Positions 5,695 through 9,562 of a stretch of 9,562 bases of DNA are shown piece after piece. The translations under genes were made by a program, and so were the position numbers. Numbering within the stretch: position 1 is the stretch's first letter; each line of letters starts with the position of its first letter. Under the pieces are notes generated by a model, which saw only the letters and a list, made by a program, of their open reading frames with translations, made no database searches and was not told the origin of the DNA. Origin of the DNA: CAZEDL01 sp964585245. GTDB lineage: Bacteria; Patescibacteriota; Patescibacteriia; Magasanikbacterales; GWA2-37-8. Location: the NCBI GenBank assembly GCA_964585245.1, contig CAZPCV010000042.1, positions 1 to 9,562 of the forward strand, written 5' to 3'.

Positions 5695-6390
5695 TTATTT
5701 TAATCTAAACTCACGATCAATCCCAACCACTTGCCCCACAAACGTAACCAATAGATACCCGCCAAACGCAATCAGCAATCCAACTACCACCGCTGTTAAA
5801 ACTTCTTTGGCTTGGGTAATTTTTTCCTCGCTTCCTTCGGAGAGTACTAATAAAAACCCGCCATACACAAACATTACGAGCGATACCCCACCGATAATCG
5901 AGAATAAATAGACGCTAATCTTAATCGCTAAGGTAACAAAAATGTTAATATTACGGCAATCGCCTTTGACGGTATCAGCTAAAGCACAATCCGGAATCAG
6001 CTTGCTTACCACGCCCCCGCTACTTGTTGCGCCCAAACTGATTTTTTTAAGCTCGGTCGCCTTTGCCTCATTCCACGTTTCTACACTTTTCTGGCACATT
6101 TCGGCACTGTCTGAAAATTTACAGTCATAATACCGGCTGTTGCTTACCTGATTTAAAAATTTATCGGTCGAACAATCTGCTTGGGTAGCAGCTGGGAAGC
6201 ATTGGGCGGAAAAGTTACTTTCTTGCTCAATATTTTTTGCGGTCAGTTTTCCAAGATCATCAAAACAAAAACAGCGTCGCACTTCCTCGGCCCGGACTAT
6301 TTGTGCCGGCAATAAACCCAAGGTAATTACCACTAATAACACTGCCAAACCACCAACGCTTTTTGTTCCTCTCCAAAGATAGTGCGTCAT
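5695..6390 (-). CDS. Cys-rich secreted protein with pilin-like two-helix module
   Basis: A 231-residue protein. The signal peptide ends IVRA|EEV (about 34). A region of about 110 residues has eight cysteines (40, 42, 64, 73, 90, 99, 135, 145). Then come helix 1 (about 150-184), the loop SEGSEEKITQAKE (184-196), helix 2 (about 197-222) and a short tail. The loop copies the family pattern, but the Trp found in every other member (GGxxWM) is replaced by Leu-Val (GGFLLVL), making it the most divergent core. I chose the ATG at 6390 over one at 6441: it overlaps the TGA of the upstream lipoprotein gene as ATGA and puts the signal peptide at the N-terminus. The overlap implies translational coupling with the solute-binding protein. 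Function of the Cys-rich part is unknown. Confidence 0.78.
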   Translation of the reverse strand: MTHYLWRGTKSVGGLAVLLVVITLGLLPAQIVRAEEVRRCFCFDDLGKLTAKNIEQESNFSAQCFPAATQADCSTDKFLNQVSNSRYYDCKFSDSAEMCQKSVETWNEAKATELKKISLGATSSGGVVSKLIPDCALADTVKGDCRNINIFVTLAIKISVYLFSIIGGVSLVMFVYGGFLLVLSEGSEEKITQAKEVLTAVVVGLLIAFGGYLLVTFVGQVVGIDREFRLK

Positions 6391-7799
6391 AAAGTTTGAG
6401 AAATCTTCGCGGCCGCGCGATTTAAAATATCCTGACGCCATTCGAGAATTCGATTTTCATCTGGCGGCGTTTGCAACCATTCGCGGATCATATCCCGCAC
6501 TGCCCGGCTGGCACTTTCATAGTTATTCCCGCGGTACCAATTGTCTGCAATCAATAATTGACTAACAAACGGAGCCAGTGCGGGATTTTCGGATTGTTTT
6601 TTAAGATAGCTGCGCAAGGCGGTGGGGCGGTTGGTATCAGTTAAATACGTTTCGGTCGCGGCGGAATGAGTCAAAAAATTAATCAGATTCCAGGCGGCCG
6701 AGGATTGTTTCGATTTTTGTGTTACCGCCAAAGCGTAATAATTAGCAACGTTCACCGGATGCTCCGGATCAAGCTGCAACAAAGGCAAGACTTCTACATT
6801 CAATTGGGGGGCACGTGCCTTGATCTGCGGATAATGATAACTATACCCAAAGAAAAAAGCGACTCCACCATTTACAAAGGTATCGAGTGCCGAATCCATG
6901 CTTTCGTTCCAGGTATACGTATCCCGCGTCGGATTGGCGAAATCCGTATAAAAATTCATCACCGTCATGGCTGGTGTTTCGGCTCCATTAAAATTACCGG
7001 CCAACGCATTGAAAGCTGGTTGCCCAGTAGATTTGGACATGAAAGCAACTCCGCTTTGTTCAAATAAAATATACAATAAATCGTCACTACCCGAAATATT
7101 ACTACCCGTGCCTAGAGCCGCTCCGGCCTGAGTTATTTTTCCGTCTTTCTTATCGTACTTAGTTAATTTTTTTACCGCCTCCTGAAACTCTGTCCACGTT
7201 TTGGGCGGCTCCGCGATGCCGGCTTTATCTAATAAATCTTTGTTATAGTAGAGTGCCATCGTATCGAGCGACAATGGCAATCCATATACCGCCCCATCAA
7301 TGACCACGTCTTTTTTTACGGTCTGCACATATTCTCGGTCAATCTGGAGAGTGTTGGGCAGCTGCCTCGTGACAGTATTCACAATGGTATTTGTCCCAAC
7401 CGTTCCCTGTTCTACCCGGATGGTAGTATCAGAAACGCTGGCGGGCATGGGGGATAGCTTCGTCTTTAACGAACGTAAACTCCGGTTAGAAACAGAAATT
7501 ATATCCGGACCTTTGTCTTCGGCGAGCGCCTCTACCAAACGTGGATAAAATTCATCAGAGCGTAACTGTCGCAAATTCACGGTGACATAGGGCCGATCGG
7601 CGCGATAGGTCGCGATCATTTTCTGCAACGCGTCCACATCGTCAAACATAGTCCAGTATTCCAACACGACCGGCTTAGTCGCTGTCTGTTGCGACGAAGA
7701 CAACCCTTTGCAGCCAAAACCGGTCGTTGTAATCAATAGCACGCTTAAGGCAAGCACGGTTGCGTTAAAAGCGATACGCATACTATTTCGTATTTTCAT
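6387..7799 (-). CDS. extracellular solute-binding lipoprotein (sugar ABC type)
   Basis: A 470-residue protein of the MalE-like solute-binding family (SBP_bac_1/8). The N-terminus (KIRNSMR, then a hydrophobic run) ends in TTGFGC with Cys30, an atypical lipobox but a plausible lipid anchor. Family features: VVLEYWTMFDD (44-54), a Tyr-rich hinge region YGLPLSLDTMALYYNKDLL (172-190) followed by PPKTWTEF, GGVAFFFGYSY (311-321), and a C-terminal helical lobe with NWYRGNNY (420-427). Length is typical. I prefer the ATG at 7799; 7781 is possible, and one at 7835 would prepend odd residues coded by repeat-derived DNA. No permease or ATPase gene is nearby. Instead its stop overlaps the start of a pilin-like gene (ATGA). 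An extended -10 promoter candidate lies inside the end of galU. The ligand is probably a sugar or glycan, or it may serve as a surface receptor; this is inference. Confidence 0.87.
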   Translation of the reverse strand: MKIRNSMRIAFNATVLALSVLLITTTGFGCKGLSSSQQTATKPVVLEYWTMFDDVDALQKMIATYRADRPYVTVNLRQLRSDEFYPRLVEALAEDKGPDIISVSNRSLRSLKTKLSPMPASVSDTTIRVEQGTVGTNTIVNTVTRQLPNTLQIDREYVQTVKKDVVIDGAVYGLPLSLDTMALYYNKDLLDKAGIAEPPKTWTEFQEAVKKLTKYDKKDGKITQAGAALGTGSNISGSDDLLYILFEQSGVAFMSKSTGQPAFNALAGNFNGAETPAMTVMNFYTDFANPTRDTYTWNESMDSALDTFVNGGVAFFFGYSYHYPQIKARAPQLNVEVLPLLQLDPEHPVNVANYYALAVTQKSKQSSAAWNLINFLTHSAATETYLTDTNRPTALRSYLKKQSENPALAPFVSQLLIADNWYRGNNYESASRAVRDMIREWLQTPPDENRILEWRQDILNRAAAKISQTL

Positions 7800-7820
7800 A
7801 AAAACATGAAAACACGAGAA

Positions 7821-7872
7821 CATTAAAACAACCACAGATGTTTTAATGTTTTAATGTTTTAATGTTTTAATG
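7821..7872 (-). repeat. four tandem CATTAAAA units plus one inverted copy in the leader
   Basis: TTTTAATG occurs four times in perfect tandem at 7841-7872 (CATTAAAA in the transcript). The element CATTAAAACA at 7821-7830 is the exact reverse complement of TGTTTTAATG at 7839-7848, allowing a 10-bp stem with an 8-base loop. It fills the 79-base gap between galU and the solute-binding-protein gene. A weak AT-rich galU terminator or a slippage-prone leader are both possible. Confidence 0.85.
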
Positions 7873-7877
7873 TAGAT

Positions 7878-7886
7878 ATTATATCA
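7878..7886 (-). promoter_or_regulatory. candidate extended -10 promoter of the solute-binding-protein operon
   Basis: On the minus strand TGATATAAT combines a consensus -10 (TATAAT, 7878-7883) with the TGn extension (7884-7886). It overlaps the last codons of galU. No good -35 is visible, as is common for extended -10 promoters. Transcription would start near 7871, at the edge of the tandem repeat. Confidence 0.5.
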
Positions 7887-8742
7887 CACTCTTCAAATAC
7901 TTCCTAAACTCTTCTTTCAAAACCGGATCACGCAATGCAAAATCGACGTTGGCCCGGAGCCAGCCGATCTTTGAGCCGGTATCATAATAAATGGCTTTAT
8001 CAACTTCGCAGGTATAGACCGGACGACGCTTCATCAGCGATTTGATAGCGTCTACAAGCCAAATTTCGCCACCTTTGCCGGGTTCCAATTTTTCCAAATC
8101 GCCAAAAATATCCGGGGTTAAGACATAGCACCCGTGGGTAGCCAAATTAGACGGGGCTTCTTCGGGGCTGGGTTTCTCGATCAGGGAAAAAATTTGAAAA
8201 ATATTTTTTTCGATATTTTTTACTTCTGCAATACCATACTTCGACACGTCAGATTTCGGCACGCGAATACCCGAAATCACCGGGTCGCCGTACTTCTCGA
8301 ATACTTCGATACACTGTTTGGTGCGAGGTGGGGTGGAATAAATAAACTCATCCCCCCATACCACTACGAACGGTTCATCACCGACCACATCTTTGGCGCA
8401 CAGTACCGGTGTGCCATTGCCATACGGCCCTTTTTGGCGCACGTAGATAAAGTTGGCCATATCGGCGATGTCTTTAATTTGCTTGAGCTGATCGTCTTTA
8501 CCCTGCTTTTTGAGCCAGCGTTCCATTTCGTAGTTATAATCAAAATGATCCTCTACCGCGCGTTTGCTGGCGCCGGTTACCATAATAATATCAGTAATGC
8601 CAGACGCGACTAATTCTTCGACCACATATTGAATAATCGGTTTATCAACAACCGGCAACATTTCTTTGGGCTGGGCTTTGGTGGCGGGCAAAAAGCGAGT
8701 TCCGAACCCGGCTACCGGAATAACGGCTTTACGAATCTTCAT
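7879..8742 (-). CDS. galU: UTP--glucose-1-phosphate uridylyltransferase
   Basis: A 287-residue cytoplasmic enzyme that makes UDP-glucose from UTP and glucose-1-phosphate, a precursor for glycolipids and surface glycans. The N-terminus has the nucleotidyltransferase signature PVAGFGTRFLPATK with catalytic-type Lys26 (QPKEMLP). Then follow RQKGPYGNGTPVLCA (102-116), WGDEF (129-133) with the metal-binding-type Asp131, SLIEKPSPEEAPSN (186-199), GGEIWLVDAI (224-233) and DTGSKIGWLRA (254-264). Length is normal for the family. Two family motifs are altered: the usual GLGHAVL is GNGTPVL and the usual GRYVL is GCYVL, so a change in sugar preference is possible. The ATG at 8742 follows a good promoter candidate and has no Shine-Dalgarno. 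It is first in the minus-strand block and may also feed transcripts into the genes beyond. Confidence 0.93.
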   Translation of the reverse strand: MKIRKAVIPVAGFGTRFLPATKAQPKEMLPVVDKPIIQYVVEELVASGITDIIMVTGASKRAVEDHFDYNYEMERWLKKQGKDDQLKQIKDIADMANFIYVRQKGPYGNGTPVLCAKDVVGDEPFVVVWGDEFIYSTPPRTKQCIEVFEKYGDPVISGIRVPKSDVSKYGIAEVKNIEKNIFQIFSLIEKPSPEEAPSNLATHGCYVLTPDIFGDLEKLEPGKGGEIWLVDAIKSLMKRRPVYTCEVDKAIYYDTGSKIGWLRANVDFALRDPVLKEEFRKYLKSVI

Positions 8743-8769
8743 AAAAGAGTGGTTAAATCAAGTAGTTAG

Positions 8770-8798
8770 AGTATAGCAGCCGTTACGGTAGATTTCAA
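8770..8798 (-). promoter_or_regulatory. candidate galU promoter
   Basis: On the minus strand TTGAAA (8793-8798) and TATACT (8770-8775) are 17 bases apart. This is the best -35/-10 pair in the window, giving a start near 8763 and a leader of about 20 bases without a Shine-Dalgarno. A 9-base palindrome CCGTTACGG (8780-8788) sits in the spacer and could be an operator, though it is short enough to be chance. Confidence 0.65.
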
Positions 8799-8819
8799 AT
8801 TATGCCACCTCTGCAGATC

Positions 8820-8848
8820 TTGCTTCCGGAAAAATTCTATGATACGAT
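8820..8848 (+). promoter_or_regulatory. candidate tRNA-Leu promoter
   Basis: TTGCTT (8820-8825) and TACGAT (8843-8848) are 17 bases apart, with TGA directly before the -10 (extended). It would start transcription near 8855, about 29 bases before the tRNA. The -35 is identical to the one proposed for the glycosyltransferase gene. The hexamer matches are only moderate. Confidence 0.4.
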
Positions 8849-8883
8849 TTGTTCCGTTCGGACAGCTTTACACGCTAAGATAC

Positions 8884-8968
8884 GCCCAGGTGGTGAAATT
8901 GGTAGACACTCAGGACTTAAAATCCTGCGACTTCGGTCATGCGGGTTCGATTCCCGCCCTGGGCACCA
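8884..8968 (+). tRNA. tRNA-Leu (anticodon UAA)
   Basis: A complete class II tRNA of 85 bases with an encoded CCA. Acceptor GCCCAGG (8884-8890) pairs with CCTGGGC (8958-8964), followed by discriminator A and CCA. The anticodon stem CAGGA/TCCTG encloses the loop CTTAAAA, giving TAA at positions 34-36, leucine. A long variable arm with stem GAC-TTCG-GTC and a T-arm GCGGG-TTCGATT-CCCGC complete the fold. It reads UUA (and UUG) codons. Confidence 0.97.
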
Positions 8969-8998
8969 TCAATTCTTCTCTTCTTCTATTTTAACTGC

Positions 8999-9436
8999 AT
9001 GAAAAACTCAATCTTACTCATGTTTTTAACTATTCCTGCCCTCATATTGCCGGGCTGTGCAAGCCGGCCTTCTGCCCCCCTCTCCGACACCACTCCTGAA
9101 GCCACTACAACCACCCCTTCTGCTTCCCTTCGTGACATCTCTGATACTGACCGTCTCAAAGCCGCTGTCTTTGCTCACATCAACAAAAAAACCGCCGGTG
9201 ACTGGGACAAGGTATTTGCTATTACCAAATTTAATCCCACTCAAACCGCCGCTATTGGTACTTGGCAAGCCAACGACACGTGGGATTGGGTCGCCTACAA
9301 AAAACCTAATAATGATTGGGCAGTGCTTGTGAGTCTGGACGGCTTTAAGTGCCAAGAAATAGACGCTCTAACACCAGAATTAGAAGACTTCTACCACGAT
9401 ACCATCTACCGCTTCGGCAAAAAATACTGTTACTAG
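8999..9436 (+). CDS. small lipoprotein of unknown function
   Basis: A 145-residue protein. The hydrophobic N-terminus ends in LILPGC (15-20), a lipobox with Cys20, so it is probably a membrane-anchored lipoprotein. A Ser/Thr/Pro/Ala-rich linker (21-46) tethers a small domain (about 48-145) containing two WD/DW elements (TWDWVAY, NDWAVLVSLDGFKC) and ending FGKKYCY, with Cys118 and Cys144 able to pair. I do not recognise the family. The start at 8999 is preferred over 8939, which lies inside the tRNA and would bury the signal sequence. It begins 30 bases after the tRNA-Leu CCA with no promoter or terminator between them, so it is probably cotranscribed with the tRNA. No Shine-Dalgarno is present (TTTTAACTGC precedes the ATG). 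A strong terminator follows. Confidence 0.82.
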   Translation: MKNSILLMFLTIPALILPGCASRPSAPLSDTTPEATTTTPSASLRDISDTDRLKAAVFAHINKKTAGDWDKVFAITKFNPTQTAAIGTWQANDTWDWVAYKKPNNDWAVLVSLDGFKCQEIDALTPELEDFYHDTIYRFGKKYCY

Positions 9437-9474
9437 CTCTAAATTCTTCCGGTTACTCGAAACTCTGATAGACA

Positions 9475-9512
9475 AAAACAACCCCGATTCAGTCGGGATT
9501 GTTTTAATTTTA
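9475..9512 (+). terminator. Rho-independent terminator after the small lipoprotein gene
   Basis: AAAACAACCCCGA pairs with TCGGGATTGTTTT (one C-A mismatch) around the loop TTCAG, followed by TTTTAATTTT. It lies about 40 bases past the stop at 9436 and ends the tRNA-Leu/lipoprotein unit. Beyond it (to 9562) I see no gene. Confidence 0.87.
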
Positions 9513-9562
9513 AGAGCTAATTAAAGTTTCGAGTTGGTAAATTGGTCTGTTCTCTTGTAACA

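Noticed and set aside
6387..6389. TGA read as glycine (code 25)
   Set aside because: Reading through would add only about 18 unremarkable residues to a protein of normal length, and the TGA forms a classic ATGA overlap with the next start.
1359..7799. A complete conjugation or type IV secretion locus
   Set aside because: Only pilin-like proteins and a binding protein are present; there is no VirB4, VirD4, VirB6, VirB10, relaxase or origin-of-transfer signal.
7800..7835. Upstream ATG for the solute-binding lipoprotein
   Set aside because: The extra residues are coded by degenerate copies of the leader repeat and would precede the signal peptide.
7841..7872. CRISPR-like repeat
   Set aside because: Units are only 8 bases, directly adjacent with no spacers, and no cas gene is present.
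8134..8613. 159-residue open frame on the plus strand opposite galU
   Set aside because: It is fully antisense to a well-conserved enzyme, with no leader signal and no recognisable protein features.
8853..8862. TCCGTTCGGA inverted repeat before tRNA-Leu as an operator or terminator
   Set aside because: Four-base arms are too short to be meaningful and there is no T-tract.

Overview
The window looks like a chromosomal stretch from a Candidate Phyla Radiation bacterium (Patescibacteria). This is inference from gene content: a run of small two-helix pilin-like proteins of the T4SS_pilin / TrbC-VirB2-like type, Cys-rich secreted tails, a divergent GalU, almost no Shine-Dalgarno sequences, and very compact spacing. 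Stops are TAA or TAG, plus one TGA that sits in an ATGA start/stop overlap. That argues against the UGA=Gly code of Gracilibacteria and Absconditabacteria. I cannot name a genus.

Layout. The left edge holds the 5' three quarters of a tRNA-His gene (minus strand). It is divergent from a plus-strand MGDG-synthase/MurG-like glycosyltransferase (206-1288). That gene converges on a long minus-strand block, with a shared hairpin terminator at 1289-1314. Read in its own direction (right to left), the block is: galU (8742-7879), a sugar-type solute-binding lipoprotein (7799-6387), then eight consecutive pilin-like genes (6390-1359). The right end, divergent from galU, carries tRNA-Leu(UAA), a small lipoprotein gene and a good terminator.

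How the pilin block works (inference). All eight proteins have a Sec-type signal peptide and two hydrophobic helices joined by a short charged loop. Their non-membrane parts differ. The first two in transcription order carry large Cys-containing ectodomains before the helices. The next is a small linker-type protein. Then comes a compact Cys-free protein (4039-3605) that alone has a perfect Shine-Dalgarno, its own promoter candidate and a strong hairpin just behind it, and so is the likely major pilin. The last four are minor forms, three of them with C-terminal Cys-rich tails. With N-out/C-out topology, nearly all mature cysteines fall outside the cytoplasm. A reasonable reading is a surface appendage or envelope complex made of one abundant subunit plus several specialised ones, with a translationally coupled solute-binding lipoprotein. 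No ATPase, VirB4/VirD4, permease or prepilin peptidase gene lies in the window, so the machine itself is elsewhere or absent.

Promoter candidates (visual matches only) precede the tRNA-His, glycosyltransferase, major-pilin, solute-binding-protein, galU and tRNA-Leu genes. Several have a TATACT -10 or a TGn extended -10.
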